Below, in pieces: positions 1-9,810 of a stretch of 64,000 bases of DNA (positions are counted from its first letter, which is position 1; every line of letters begins with the position of its first letter). The position numbers were made by a program, and so were the translations under genes. The stretch is from Brevundimonas sp. (GTDB lineage Bacteria; Pseudomonadota; Alphaproteobacteria; Caulobacterales; Caulobacteraceae): assembly GCF_029946145.1 (NCBI RefSeq), contig NZ_JAQSDY010000032.1, positions 35,480 to 99,479 on the forward strand, in the 5' to 3' direction. Below the pieces are notes generated by a model. That model did no database searches, was not told the origin of the DNA, and saw only the letters and a program-made list of their open reading frames with translations.

Positions 1-386
1 ACGAAGGCCCGGATGCCGTGGACCACGCCCATGACATGGATATTGTGGCCCCACTCCCAGTCCTTGAGCGCCAAGGTCCAGATGGGCTCCCGGAAATCGC
101 CCAGGCCGACGCCTGCGTTGTTGAACAACAGGTGGACCGCTCCGTGACGCGCGTAGACCTGATCAGCCAGGGCCTCGACCGAGTCCTGCTTCATCACGTC
201 GGCCACGACACCGACGATGTCGCCTCCCTCGGCGCCCAGGGCGGCCACGGTCGCTTCCAGGGCTTCGGCGTTGATGTCGCTGAGCACCACCTTGGCGCCG
301 CGCTCGACGAGAGCCTCGCCCAAGGCGCGCCCCACGCCGCTGGCGCCGCCCGTGACGACGGCGACCTTTCCCGTCAGATCACGCAT
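1..386 (-). CDS. Short-chain dehydrogenase/reductase, partial (runs off the window start)
   Basis: Reverse complement from ATG at 386 reads MRDLTGKVAVVTGGASGVGRALGEALVERGAKVVLSDINAEAL...FNNAGVG; Rossmann TGGxxGxG and NNAG motifs. Start overlaps the stop of the next gene (ATGCGTGA). Not in the ORF track because it is truncated. Confidence 0.9.
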   Translation of the reverse strand, partial: MRDLTGKVAVVTGGASGVGRALGEALVERGAKVVLSDINAEALEATVAALGAEGGDIVGVVADVMKQDSVEALADQVYARHGAVHLLFNNAGVGLGDFREPIWTLALKDWEWGHNIHVMGVVHGIRAF

Positions 387-1215
387 CCTGAAGCACCGCC
401 TCCGAAGCGAGCGCGATCTCGACGCCGCCGGTCGGGTTGTCGTCGTAGCGGCCGAACCAGAAGGGCTGCAGCCATTCGCCCGGCACCTTTTCCAGGATTT
501 CGCCACCGGTGATGCTGCGGCCTTCGGAGTATTCCATCTTCAGCAGTTTGCGCACCGGCACGTCGACCAGCGGATCGGAAGCGGACTCGCGCAGGGTGAC
601 CACGCCGCCGTCGACGACATGGTGCAGGTCCCAGTCGCGGGCCCAGTTCAACTGGGTCAGGAAGACGTCGCCGTCGAAGCCGAAGCCGTTGTCGATGCCC
701 GGCATCGCCTTGTAGCAGAACAGGTTCTCGGTGAATTTCTTGGCGCCCAGGCTCTCGCCGATCCTGCCTTCCAGCTCGACGAAGGCGACGCCGTTGCGGG
801 TGCAGGTGACGTGCAGGCGGTCGCCGTCATTGGTGAATTTGACGTCGGCCAGCTTCTTGGGCTCGCCGAAACGCTCACGGCCGCTGATGACGACGAATTC
901 GCCGCCCATGGGCATGGCGAGGACGTACCAGCCGGTCCTGCCCTTGTAGGTGGCCTCGACGCCGACTGTCATGGCCGCCGACACCACGACGTTGTCGGGC
1001 GTCGGACGCATTTCGACATGGGAGAACTGGATCAGAATCCTGGAGGCGCTGGTCGGCGCCAGCGGCTTGGGCAGCAGGGCCGCCACGATCTCCGGATCGG
1101 TCTCATAGAAGGCGCGCAGCGTCTGCACGGTGTTCTTCAACCCGCCGCCGGAGGCGCGAGCCTCCATCGCAGCCTTCAATTTGGTCACGTCCTGCACGTA
1201 GCGAAGCTTGGCCAA
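379..1215 (-). CDS. Acetoacetate decarboxylase family protein
   Basis: 278 aa; contains GRERFGEPKKLADV, resembling the ADC-family GRExxGxPKK active-site region. Confidence 0.8.
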   Translation of the reverse strand: MAKLRYVQDVTKLKAAMEARASGGGLKNTVQTLRAFYETDPEIVAALLPKPLAPTSASRILIQFSHVEMRPTPDNVVVSAAMTVGVEATYKGRTGWYVLAMPMGGEFVVISGRERFGEPKKLADVKFTNDGDRLHVTCTRNGVAFVELEGRIGESLGAKKFTENLFCYKAMPGIDNGFGFDGDVFLTQLNWARDWDLHHVVDGGVVTLRESASDPLVDVPVRKLLKMEYSEGRSITGGEILEKVPGEWLQPFWFGRYDDNPTGGVEIALASEAVLQDA

Positions 1216-1289
1216 CGTCGTTTCTCCCGGTCGTTTTTTGAGGGTCTGGAGGGGGAGCGGACGTCGAGGCGCCCGATCCCCGCTCGGTG

Positions 1290-2492
1290 TCAGGCGGCGG
1301 CCTTTATAAAGCTGGCCTTCTGCGGGCCGATGCGCGCCGCGATGGCGTTCAGCGCCTTCTCATCCAGGTCGTAGACATCCAGCGCATTGCCCGCGAACAT
1401 CCTGGAGATGTCGGCTTCGGGCAGGCCACCCAGGCTGGCGATCATCTTGGGCAGGGTGTGGGGCCAGGTGCCCTCGGGGTGCGGATAGTCGGTGCCCCAC
1501 AGAACCCGGTCGATGCCGATGTTATAGTAGGACTCGGTGGTCTCTTCGTCCGGCAGGGCCGAGCAGCCGACCCAGATATTGCGCTTGAAATAGTCGCTCG
1601 GCTTCATCGACAGGTTCGAGCGGTGATCGCCCAGCTTGCCGCTGGTGTGCTTGACCGAGGCGCGGACGTCCATCAGCTCGAGCATCCACGGGAACCAGAA
1701 CTCGCCGCCGGCCTCGGTGAAGGTGACCTTCAGGTTCGGGAACTGCTCGAACACGCCGCCGAAGATCAGGGCCGACATCGGCCGGGTCAGGAAGAAGGCG
1801 TATTCCGACAGGTAGATGCCGATCCAGCCAGGCAGCGAAGTGTCATAGGCCGGCGCCGCGCCCGAGTGAAAGTTGACGGGCATGTTGTACTCTTGGAGCA
1901 TCGCCCACATCCGGTGGTATTTCGGATGGTTGTAGAAATCGAAGCCCTCCATCAGGGTGGGCAGGACCACGCCTTTGAGCCCGTTCTCCTTGGCCCAGCG
2001 GATCTCCTTGAGGTTCTGCTCCATGTCGTAGAAGGCCGGGATGATGGCCAGGCCGATGCGGCGCACGGGGTCCATCTGACAGAACTCGGCCATCCAGCGA
2101 TTATGGGCGCGAGCCCCCGCCCACTGCAGGTGCGCGTCCTTGAGAACCGGCCTCAGACCGATGTCGGCGCCGAACGGCGGGGCGTTCCTCTCGGTGATAC
2201 CGTCCGGATACAGAACCTCGGCGGCGACCCCGTCTTCGTCCAGGATGCGGCTGCGGATCGAGGAATCCCAAGCGCCCTCCATGCCCTCGCCGGCGGCGGC
2301 GCGCCATTTGTTGTTGAAGTCGTCAAGCAGGAAATTCTTCTCATGTTGCTCACGCGCCGCGATTTCCTTGGCGATGCGTTCATCGAATTCTTCGCGGTAC
2401 TGTGAATCCAGATACTCCCGATACTTTTCAGGTGGCAATCCGGCATGACCATCGGACGAAATTACAAGATATCGATCCACAGAACACTCCAA
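1290..2492 (-). CDS. Amidohydrolase family 2 (TIM-barrel metal-dependent hydrolase)
   Basis: 400 aa; N-terminal VISSDGHAG, central NFHSG, C-terminal LWGTDYPHPEGTWP typical of amidohydrolase_2. Confidence 0.85.
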   Translation of the reverse strand: MECSVDRYLVISSDGHAGLPPEKYREYLDSQYREEFDERIAKEIAAREQHEKNFLLDDFNNKWRAAAGEGMEGAWDSSIRSRILDEDGVAAEVLYPDGITERNAPPFGADIGLRPVLKDAHLQWAGARAHNRWMAEFCQMDPVRRIGLAIIPAFYDMEQNLKEIRWAKENGLKGVVLPTLMEGFDFYNHPKYHRMWAMLQEYNMPVNFHSGAAPAYDTSLPGWIGIYLSEYAFFLTRPMSALIFGGVFEQFPNLKVTFTEAGGEFWFPWMLELMDVRASVKHTSGKLGDHRSNLSMKPSDYFKRNIWVGCSALPDEETTESYYNIGIDRVLWGTDYPHPEGTWPHTLPKMIASLGGLPEADISRMFAGNALDVYDLDEKALNAIAARIGPQKASFIKAAA

Positions 2493-2610
2493 CGTTTCAT
2501 TGGCGGATACGAACTGACCTGCTCGTCAGCCAATTCTTAAATCGTCATGGAACGATTATTACCCGCCACTCGTCGACAACAAGCGCGTGGACGCAGACGG
2601 TTTATCCGCA

Positions 2611-4014
2611 TCAGGAAACAATCGGCGGGCAGGCCAGACCGGGTTTGCCGCGCCGCAGCGAGGCGTTTTTCCAGGCATAGCGCGCGAGCCCGGCCATGAC
2701 GGCGCAGTTCAGGATGAAGGGCGCCGCAGGTGCGAACTCGTAGAGCAGCACTCCGATGACCGGCGTGACGACGATGGCCGCGCCTGAGACGCTGGAAACC
2801 ATACCCGCCACGCCGCCCTGCTGATCCTCGCGCGCGGCCAGGGAGGCGCCCGCCATAAAGCCCGGGCGACAGAAGCCGAAGCCGAGGGTCAGCACCACAT
2901 AGCCGAGCGTCAGAAGCCAGAAGTCGTGCGCGAAGACGGTGATCAGGTTGCCTGCCAGCGCCAGGAGGGCGCCGGACCGCAACAGTTGGCGCGGTGACAA
3001 CTTCAATAGGGGGATCAGCACCCACTGGCCGACAAGACCGGCAACCGCTCCGGCCGCCATGGCGATGCCGATATAGGCTTGGGATTGGGCCAGCGGCAGC
3101 GCCATCGAATCCATGATGACGAAGCCCAACGTATAGACATTGATGGCTTGGGCGCATCCCGACAGCAGGCCGTACAGTAGATACGGCGCGACGTTCCGGT
3201 CGCTCCACAGCCTGGGCGAAGTCCCGGATCCCTGCCCGTCCCTGGACACGTCCTGCGCCGACCTCATCAGCACCGGCGGCCGGTCGCGCGGGATCACCAC
3301 CGCAACCGCGACCAGAATGCCCCCGGCGATCAGGGCGAAGATGGTCATTGGACCGGCCAGCCCCAGAAAGCCGAACACCAGCAGCGGCGACACGGCCGGT
3401 CCGATGATCGTGCCCATGCCCAGCGCTCCGGCCAGGGCGGACATGGCCGCCGTCCGGTCCTTCTCTGATGTCCGGTCTGCCACATAGGCCTGGCTGGAAG
3501 ACGCCGTCGCCGACCCGAGTAGGCCGAAAATTCCACGAATGACGGCGAAGGCCGCGAACACCGCCAGCGGGGTCAGGAGCGCCTGCAATCCGGCCCACAC
3601 CACCAAGGCGCAGCCGAGCATCGAGAATACAAAGCCGCCCAACCCCAGCATCATCATCGGCTTGCGGCCGCGCACGTCCGAGACCTTTGCCCAATGCGGC
3701 GCGCTGAGGGCCCACAACAGGGCCGACAACGAGAAGATCGCCGCCACCAGATGGTCGGATATGCCGATGGCGCGGCCGATGGCGGGCATGACCGAGATCA
3801 GGCCGGTGTTGCCCACGGCCATGGCCATCGACACCACGAAGATGAGTACAAACACACCGCGGGAAATGGAGGTCTCGGTCGTCCCCGATACGATCCGGCT
3901 GTTGCGTATTCTCTGCAGCAATCTGGCTCCCCCCGGCCGGATCGCGCTGAGACGCGCCGCCTGATGGATGTCTGGGGCGGACAGCGCCGCCATCGTCGAA
4001 AAAATAGAGCGCAC
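2611..4014 (-). CDS. MFS transporter
   Basis: 467 aa, multiple hydrophobic helices, KVSDVRGRKPMMMLG resembles the MFS loop 2-3 motif. Confidence 0.85.
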   Translation of the reverse strand: MRSIFSTMAALSAPDIHQAARLSAIRPGGARLLQRIRNSRIVSGTTETSISRGVFVLIFVVSMAMAVGNTGLISVMPAIGRAIGISDHLVAAIFSLSALLWALSAPHWAKVSDVRGRKPMMMLGLGGFVFSMLGCALVVWAGLQALLTPLAVFAAFAVIRGIFGLLGSATASSSQAYVADRTSEKDRTAAMSALAGALGMGTIIGPAVSPLLVFGFLGLAGPMTIFALIAGGILVAVAVVIPRDRPPVLMRSAQDVSRDGQGSGTSPRLWSDRNVAPYLLYGLLSGCAQAINVYTLGFVIMDSMALPLAQSQAYIGIAMAAGAVAGLVGQWVLIPLLKLSPRQLLRSGALLALAGNLITVFAHDFWLLTLGYVVLTLGFGFCRPGFMAGASLAAREDQQGGVAGMVSSVSGAAIVVTPVIGVLLYEFAPAAPFILNCAVMAGLARYAWKNASLRRGKPGLACPPIVS

Positions 4015-4197
4015 CCGCGTCCAACCGATAAGGCGTCGGACACGCCCAGAGTGTTTCGTCAGCAGCCCTATTGCCGATCACGCGGCATTGTCTCCGGAGG
4101 CAAACAATCCGTTCCTTCGAGGCCCCTTCACCCTCCCCGGTCCGTCTCATAGCGTCGTGACAGGAACCAATCTTCCCTGCTTACGGAGTTTGACCGC

Positions 4198-5070
4198 GTG
4201 CTCGACAAACGGCTGGATCTGGATGGCTTCGTCGCCGGCCTGCGCGACGGAATGACGATCGGAATCGGCGGCTGGGCCACGCGTCGCAAACCCATGGCCC
4301 TCGTGCACGCCATCGCGCGTTCCGACCTAAAGGACCTGACCATTGTCAGTTACGGCGGTCCGGACGTCGGCACCCTGGTGGCGTCAGGGAAGGTGAAGAA
4401 GCTGATCTTCGGCTTTGTGTCCCTGGATCACTTCCCTCTGGACCCGCATTTCCGCGCCGCCCGTCAGGCGGGCGCCCTGGAGATTCTGGAACTGGACGAG
4501 GGTCTGCTGCACTGGGGCCTGCGCGCAGCGGCGATGCGCCTGCCTTTCCTGCCAGCCCGCTTCGGCATGGCCACCGATATCCCCTCGCAAGGACTGAAGA
4601 CGGTTCAGTCCCCCTACGCCGACGGCGAGACCTTGCTGGCCATGCCTGCGATCAGGCTGGACGCAGCGATCATGCACGTGCATCGCGCGGACCAGGCGGG
4701 CAATACGTTGATCTTCAGCCCTGACCCCTTCTTCGACGATCTGATGGCGCGCGCCGCCGACACGGTCTTCGTTTCAGCCGAACAGGTGGTCGGGACCGAG
4801 GGCCTTGACCTGCCCGCCAACTCGCGCTTCCACCCTTTCGAACGTAGCGTCGTCACCGGGGTCATCGAGGCGCCGCTGGGCGCCCACCCGACCGGCGCCA
4901 CGCCCGATTACGGGATCGATATGGCCCATCTGAAAACCTACGTCGGGGCGACTTCACCGGAAGGCTGGGACGCCTATCGCGCCCGCTTCATCGATGTAAC
5001 GCCCGACGCCTACCTCGCGGCAGTCGGCGGGGCAGCCTACGTCCGCGCGCTGCCCGCGCCGGTCTATTGA
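4198..5070 (+). CDS. ipdA: CoA-transferase family alpha subunit, IpdA-like (steroid ring C opening, COCHEA-CoA hydrolase)
   Basis: GTG start; LRDGMTIGIGGWATRRKPMA...DLTIVSYGGPDVG...FGFVSLD resembles mycobacterial IpdA (Rv3551); adjacent to ipdB. Confidence 0.88.
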   Translation: MLDKRLDLDGFVAGLRDGMTIGIGGWATRRKPMALVHAIARSDLKDLTIVSYGGPDVGTLVASGKVKKLIFGFVSLDHFPLDPHFRAARQAGALEILELDEGLLHWGLRAAAMRLPFLPARFGMATDIPSQGLKTVQSPYADGETLLAMPAIRLDAAIMHVHRADQAGNTLIFSPDPFFDDLMARAADTVFVSAEQVVGTEGLDLPANSRFHPFERSVVTGVIEAPLGAHPTGATPDYGIDMAHLKTYVGATSPEGWDAYRARFIDVTPDAYLAAVGGAAYVRALPAPVY

Positions 5071-5080
5071 GGTCCGCCGA

Positions 5081-5896
5081 ATGACCCAGACACCCTATAC
5101 CTTGGCCGAACTGTGCATCGCCGCCGCCGCCGACGCCTGGCGCGATGACGGCGAGGTGCTGGCGACCGGCATCACCCTCATGCCGCGTCTGGCCGCGGGC
5201 CTGGCCAAGCTGACCGTCAATCCGGCCCTGATGCTGACCGACGGCGAGAATCATTTCGTTTCGGAACCCGTGCCTGTCGGTCCGCGAAACGGCTACGTCC
5301 CGAAGGTCGAGGGCTGGATGCCTTTCGCCCGCACCTTCGACAATCTGTGGGGCGGCAAGCGTCACGCCATGGTCGTTCCGACCCAGATCGACCGCTTCGG
5401 CCAGACCAACATCTCGGTCATTGGCGACCATGCCAGGCCCAAGGCCGCGCTCTTGGGCGCACGGGGCTATCCCGGCAATTCGATCAGCCACCCGAACAGC
5501 TATTTCGTGCCGACCCACAACCAGCGCGCCTTCGTCAGCGGAGAAGTCGATTTCGTCTGCGGCGCTGGATACAACCCCGCCCGCTGGCCCGACGGCAAGA
5601 AGCCCGGCGGTCTCGATCTGCGCATGGTCGTCACCAACCTCGCCGTGCTGGACTTCAACGGCGCCGAAAAGGCCATGCGGGTGCGCTCGCTGCACCCCGG
5701 CGTCACTTTCCAGGAGGTCCAGGACAACACCGGCTTCGTCCTGGCCCGGCCGGACGGCATCCCCGAAACCGCCCCCCCGACCGCTGAGCAGTTGTCCATC
5801 ATCCGCGACCGGCTGGACCCACACAATCTGCGCGCCACCCTGTTCAGGGACGACCCGGCCGGCGATCGACGGCTGCAACGTTCGGACGCGGCCTGA
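5081..5896 (+). CDS. ipdB: CoA-transferase family beta subunit, IpdB-like
   Basis: EGWMPFARTFDNLWGGKRHAMVVPTQIDRFGQTNIS...GARGYPGNSISHPNSYFV...LHPGVTFQEVQ resembles IpdB (Rv3552). Confidence 0.88.
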   Translation: MTQTPYTLAELCIAAAADAWRDDGEVLATGITLMPRLAAGLAKLTVNPALMLTDGENHFVSEPVPVGPRNGYVPKVEGWMPFARTFDNLWGGKRHAMVVPTQIDRFGQTNISVIGDHARPKAALLGARGYPGNSISHPNSYFVPTHNQRAFVSGEVDFVCGAGYNPARWPDGKKPGGLDLRMVVTNLAVLDFNGAEKAMRVRSLHPGVTFQEVQDNTGFVLARPDGIPETAPPTAEQLSIIRDRLDPHNLRATLFRDDPAGDRRLQRSDAA

Positions 5897-5898
5897 AC

Positions 5899-6792
5899 AT
5901 GAGCGATCTGGTCCCACCAAAAGACGTCGAGATCGTCTACGAAACCGCGGTTCCGGTCGCCTATGCGGTCGATGGGCCGGTCGCCTGGATCACCATGGAC
6001 CGCACGGCGTTTCACAACGCCCAGAACTCGCAGATGACCTATGCGCTGGACGACGCCTTCCGTCGCGCCGTCGATGACGATGGCGTCAAGGTGATCGTCC
6101 TGCGCGGGGCGGGGAAGCATTTCTCCGCCGGGCACGACATCGGCACCCCCGGCCGCGACCTGCACAGGAGCTTCGAACGCAGGCATCTCGTCTATGATCA
6201 CGTCAACAAACCGGGGGCCGAACTCCTCTACGCCCGCGAGCACGAGGTTTATCTGGGGATGTGCCGCCGCTGGCGCGAGATCCCCAAGCCGACCATCGCC
6301 ATGGTCCAGGGCGCCTGTATCGCGGGCGGCCTGATGCTGGCGTGGGTCTGCGACCTGATCATCGCCTCCGACGACGCCTATTTCCAGGACCCTGTCGTGC
6401 GGATGGGGATCCCGGGCGTGGAGTATTTCGCCCACGCCTTCGAAATGCACCCGCGTATCGCCAAGGAGTTCCTGTTCCTGGGGGAGCGGATGCCAGCCGC
6501 CCGCGCCTATGAGCTGGGCATGGTCAACCGCGTGGTCGCCCGCGACCAGCTGGAGGATCAGACTCGCGCCGTCGCCGAAAAAATCGCCGCGATGCCGCGT
6601 CTCGGCCTGTCCCTGACCAAGCAGGCGGTGAATCACGTCGAGGACCTGCGCGGCAAGCGAACGGCGATGGACGCCGTCTTCCACATGCACCACTTCGCCC
6701 ACGCCCAGAACGATCTGGTCAGCGGCAACAGCCTGGGCGGCCTCGACGGCAAGGCCATGGCGGCCGGCAACAAGCGCGCGGACGAGGGCTGA
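5899..6792 (+). CDS. Enoyl-CoA hydratase/isomerase (crotonase superfamily)
   Basis: 297 aa; GAGKHFSAGHDIG, VQGACIAGGLMLAWVCDLIIAS crotonase motifs. Confidence 0.88.
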   Translation: MSDLVPPKDVEIVYETAVPVAYAVDGPVAWITMDRTAFHNAQNSQMTYALDDAFRRAVDDDGVKVIVLRGAGKHFSAGHDIGTPGRDLHRSFERRHLVYDHVNKPGAELLYAREHEVYLGMCRRWREIPKPTIAMVQGACIAGGLMLAWVCDLIIASDDAYFQDPVVRMGIPGVEYFAHAFEMHPRIAKEFLFLGERMPAARAYELGMVNRVVARDQLEDQTRAVAEKIAAMPRLGLSLTKQAVNHVEDLRGKRTAMDAVFHMHHFAHAQNDLVSGNSLGGLDGKAMAAGNKRADEG

Positions 6793-6794
6793 CC

Positions 6795-7874
6795 ATGGCC
6801 GACGCCCTCTCCACTGAACTGACCGCCCGACTGGGCTGTCGCTATCCCATCATCCAGACCGCCATGGGATGGATCGCCACCCCCGAACTGGTCGCCGCCA
6901 CCAGCGAGGCCGGCGCCTTCGGCTTCCTCGGCGCAGCGGTGATGCGCCCGGCCGAACTGCGTCAAGCCATCGCCCGGCTGAAGGGGCTGACCAGCAAGCC
7001 GTTCGGCGTGAATTTCCACATGTTCCAGCCGGGCGCGGAAGAAATCGTCGAGATCATCCTGGCCGAGCGCGCCCAAGTCCGCGCCGTCAGCTTCGGGCGC
7101 GGCCCCGACAAGGCGGTCATCGCCCGCTTTCGCGACGCGGGCATCGTCTGCATCCCCACCGTCGGCGCGCTGAAACATGCCCTCAAGATGGTCGAACTGG
7201 GCTGCGACATGATCACGGTCCAGGGCGGGGAAGGCGGCGGCCACACCGGCTCGGTCGCCACCACCGTCCTGCTGCCACAGATACTGGACTCGGTGAGGAC
7301 GCCCGTCGTGGCGGCGGGCGGCTTCAGCGACGGGCGCGGACTGGCCGCCGCCCTGGCCTATGGCGCTGCCGGCATCGCCATGGGCACCCGCTTCTTGATG
7401 ACGGCCGAAAGCCCCGTCCCCGACGCGACCAAGGCCCACTATCTGAAGGCCGGTCCCGACGACATCCTCGTCTCCACCAAGGTCGACGGCCTCCCCCAAC
7501 GGATGATCCGGAATCGGCGTCTGGCCCGGATCGAGAGCGCCGGTCCCCTCTCCATGTGGCTGCGCGCATTCGAAAGCGCCCTGATGATGAAGCGGGCGAC
7601 CGACGCCTCGACGTCCGAGCTTCTGGCCGCCGCGCGCGCCATGACCAGCCACGGCGGCCTGACCCTGGCCCAGGCCATGATGGCCGCCAGCGCCCCCATG
7701 CTGATCCAGCGCGCGGTCGTCGAAGGCCAGCCCGACGATGGGCTGATGGCCACCGGCCAGGTGGCGGCCCGCCTCGGCGACCTGCCGCCCTGCCGCGACC
7801 TGATCGAACAGATTGTCACCCAGGCCCGCGCGCGGCTGGAGGCTGTGTCCAGCCCGCTCGCGACCGCGGCCTGA
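6795..7874 (+). CDS. ipdC: Nitronate monooxygenase-family flavoprotein, IpdC-like
   Basis: 359 aa; YPIIQTAMGWIATPELVAATSEAGAFGFLG and GGEGGGHTGS motifs; sits in an ipdAB/echA20 cluster as in mycobacteria. Confidence 0.82.
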   Translation: MADALSTELTARLGCRYPIIQTAMGWIATPELVAATSEAGAFGFLGAAVMRPAELRQAIARLKGLTSKPFGVNFHMFQPGAEEIVEIILAERAQVRAVSFGRGPDKAVIARFRDAGIVCIPTVGALKHALKMVELGCDMITVQGGEGGGHTGSVATTVLLPQILDSVRTPVVAAGGFSDGRGLAAALAYGAAGIAMGTRFLMTAESPVPDATKAHYLKAGPDDILVSTKVDGLPQRMIRNRRLARIESAGPLSMWLRAFESALMMKRATDASTSELLAAARAMTSHGGLTLAQAMMAASAPMLIQRAVVEGQPDDGLMATGQVAARLGDLPPCRDLIEQIVTQARARLEAVSSPLATAA

Positions 7875-7887
7875 CAGGGAACCCCCA

Positions 7888-8637
7888 ATGCCCCTCCGCA
7901 CCGACATCAACGACCGCATCGGCGAGATCATCCTCGACCACCCCCCGGTCAACGCTCTGGACTCCGCACTGTGGAACGCCCTCCCGGGGCTCATCACCGA
8001 GGTCGGTTCGCGCGAGGACGTGCGCTGCGTCCTGATCCGCGCCGAGGGGCGCGGCTTCTGTGGCGGCGTCGACATCAAGGAGATGCAGGCCCATCCCGAA
8101 CGGATCGTGGCCCTCAACCGGGGCAACTACCTGACCTTCAAAGCCGTGCGCGATTGTCCGGTCCCGGTGGTGGTCGCCGCCCACGGCTTCGTCATCGGCG
8201 GCGGCATCGGCATCTGCGGCGCGGCCGATACGGTCATCGCCTCTGACGACTGCTATTTTTCCCTGCCCGAGATCGACCGGGGCGCCATGGGCGGCGCGTC
8301 GCACCTGTCGCGAATGCTGCCCCTGCCCGTCGTGCGCGCCGCCTTCTTCACCGGCGGCAAGATCACGGCCCAGGACGCCTGGCGCCTCGGCGGGGTCCAG
8401 AAGCTGGTCCCGCGTGATCAGTTGTATGCCGAAGCGCGCGCCTTCGCCGGCATCATCGCCTCCAAGAGCCGCACGGCCGTGATCCTCGCCAAACAGGCGC
8501 TGAACGGGCTGGAGCCGCGCGACGTCGACCACGGCTACCGCTTCGAACAGGGCTTCACCCTGGAAATGTACATGCACCCGGACAGCCAGGCGTCGCGCGA
8601 CGCCTTCGTCCATCAGAACCAGACCGCCAAATTCTGA
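7888..8637 (+). CDS. echA20: Enoyl-CoA hydratase family, EchA20-like (steroid D-ring opening)
   Basis: ATG at 7888; LIRAEGRGFCGGVDIKEMQ...GGGIGICGAADTVIASDD...YRFEQGFTLE matches recalled EchA20 (Rv3550) motifs. Confidence 0.85.
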   Translation: MPLRTDINDRIGEIILDHPPVNALDSALWNALPGLITEVGSREDVRCVLIRAEGRGFCGGVDIKEMQAHPERIVALNRGNYLTFKAVRDCPVPVVVAAHGFVIGGGIGICGAADTVIASDDCYFSLPEIDRGAMGGASHLSRMLPLPVVRAAFFTGGKITAQDAWRLGGVQKLVPRDQLYAEARAFAGIIASKSRTAVILAKQALNGLEPRDVDHGYRFEQGFTLEMYMHPDSQASRDAFVHQNQTAKF

Positions 8638-8647
8638 AGGTCAACCA

Positions 8648-9808
8648 GTGAACCTGAGTTTTACCCCTGAGCAGACGGCCTTTCGGCACGAGGTACGCGC
8701 CTGGATGGCCGCCCATGTGCCCGCCGACCCTCTGCCCTCCTTCGACACCGCCGAGGGCTTCGCCGCCCACCGCGAATGGGAGCGCACACTGAGCCAGGGC
8801 AACTTCGGCATGGTCACATGGCCCAAGGCCTATGGGGGGCGGGCGCTGGACCTGGTCCAGTGGCTGATCTTCGAGGAAGAATACTACCGCGCCGGCGCGC
8901 CCGGTCGGGTCAATCAGAACGGCATCTTCCTGCTGGGCCCGACGTTGATGGAGTTCGGCACGGTCGAGCAGAAGGCGCGTTTCCTGCCCGCCATGGCCGC
9001 CGGCGATGAAATCTGGGCCCAAGCCTGGTCGGAGCCCCAGGCAGGCAGCGATCTGGCCGCCGTCGCCGCCACCGCCGTCCTGGACGGCGATGACTATGTG
9101 TTGAACGGCCACAAGATCTGGTCGTCGCGCGCCGTCTTCGCCGACTGGGCTTTCGTCCTGGTCCGTACAGAGGCGGGCTCACAGCGCCACAAGGGCCTGT
9201 CCCTCCTGCTGATGGATCTGAAGACCCCCGGCGTCCTCGTCCGGCCCATCCCGCAGATCAACGGCGAGGCCGGTTTCGCCGAAATCTTCCTGGAGAACGC
9301 CCGCGTGCCTGCCGCCAACCGTCTGGGCGACGAGGGACAAGGCTGGCACGTCTGCATGGCCACCGCCGGCTTCGAGCGCGGACTGATGCTGCGCAGCCCG
9401 GCCCGCTATCAGCAGGCCGCGCGCCGTCTGGCCGCTCTCTATGTTCGCCACCGGGACGAGGTCGATCCGGCGCTGGGCCGCGACGTGGCCCAGGCCTGGA
9501 TGGACGCCGAGGCCTATGCCCTGTCGATCTATTCGACAGCCTGTCGCCTGTCGGCTGGCGGGTCGATCGGGGCCGAGGCCAGCTGCAACAAGATCTTCTG
9601 GTCCGAGATGGACATCGCCTTGCACCAGACTGCGCTGGCGGTCCTGGGGCCGCGCGCCGAACTGCTGGCGAACGGGCCCGACGCCGGGGACGTGGGTGAC
9701 TGGCTGGGCGGGTATCTGTTCTCGCTGGCCGGGCCAATCTACGCCGGATCCAATGAGATCCAGCGCAATATTGTCGCCGAGCGCCTGCTCGGACTACCGA
9801 GGGGCTGA
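8648..9808 (+). CDS. fadE31: Acyl-CoA dehydrogenase, FadE31-like
   Basis: GTG start; NAKIWSSRAVF-type segment (NGHKIWSSRAVFADW), GLMLRSPARY, GPIYAGSNEIQRNIVAERLLGLPR resemble FadE31 (Rv3562). Confidence 0.83.
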   Translation: MNLSFTPEQTAFRHEVRAWMAAHVPADPLPSFDTAEGFAAHREWERTLSQGNFGMVTWPKAYGGRALDLVQWLIFEEEYYRAGAPGRVNQNGIFLLGPTLMEFGTVEQKARFLPAMAAGDEIWAQAWSEPQAGSDLAAVAATAVLDGDDYVLNGHKIWSSRAVFADWAFVLVRTEAGSQRHKGLSLLLMDLKTPGVLVRPIPQINGEAGFAEIFLENARVPAANRLGDEGQGWHVCMATAGFERGLMLRSPARYQQAARRLAALYVRHRDEVDPALGRDVAQAWMDAEAYALSIYSTACRLSAGGSIGAEASCNKIFWSEMDIALHQTALAVLGPRAELLANGPDAGDVGDWLGGYLFSLAGPIYAGSNEIQRNIVAERLLGLPRG

Positions 9809-9810
9809 TC

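Noticed and set aside
2537-4150. 537 aa minus-strand ORF in another frame of the MFS gene
   Set aside because: Arg/Gly-rich without helices; the 2611-4014 frame gives a proper MFS protein
6633-8126. 497 aa minus-strand ORF opposite ipdC/echA20
   Set aside because: Shadow ORF opposite clear flavoprotein and crotonase genes
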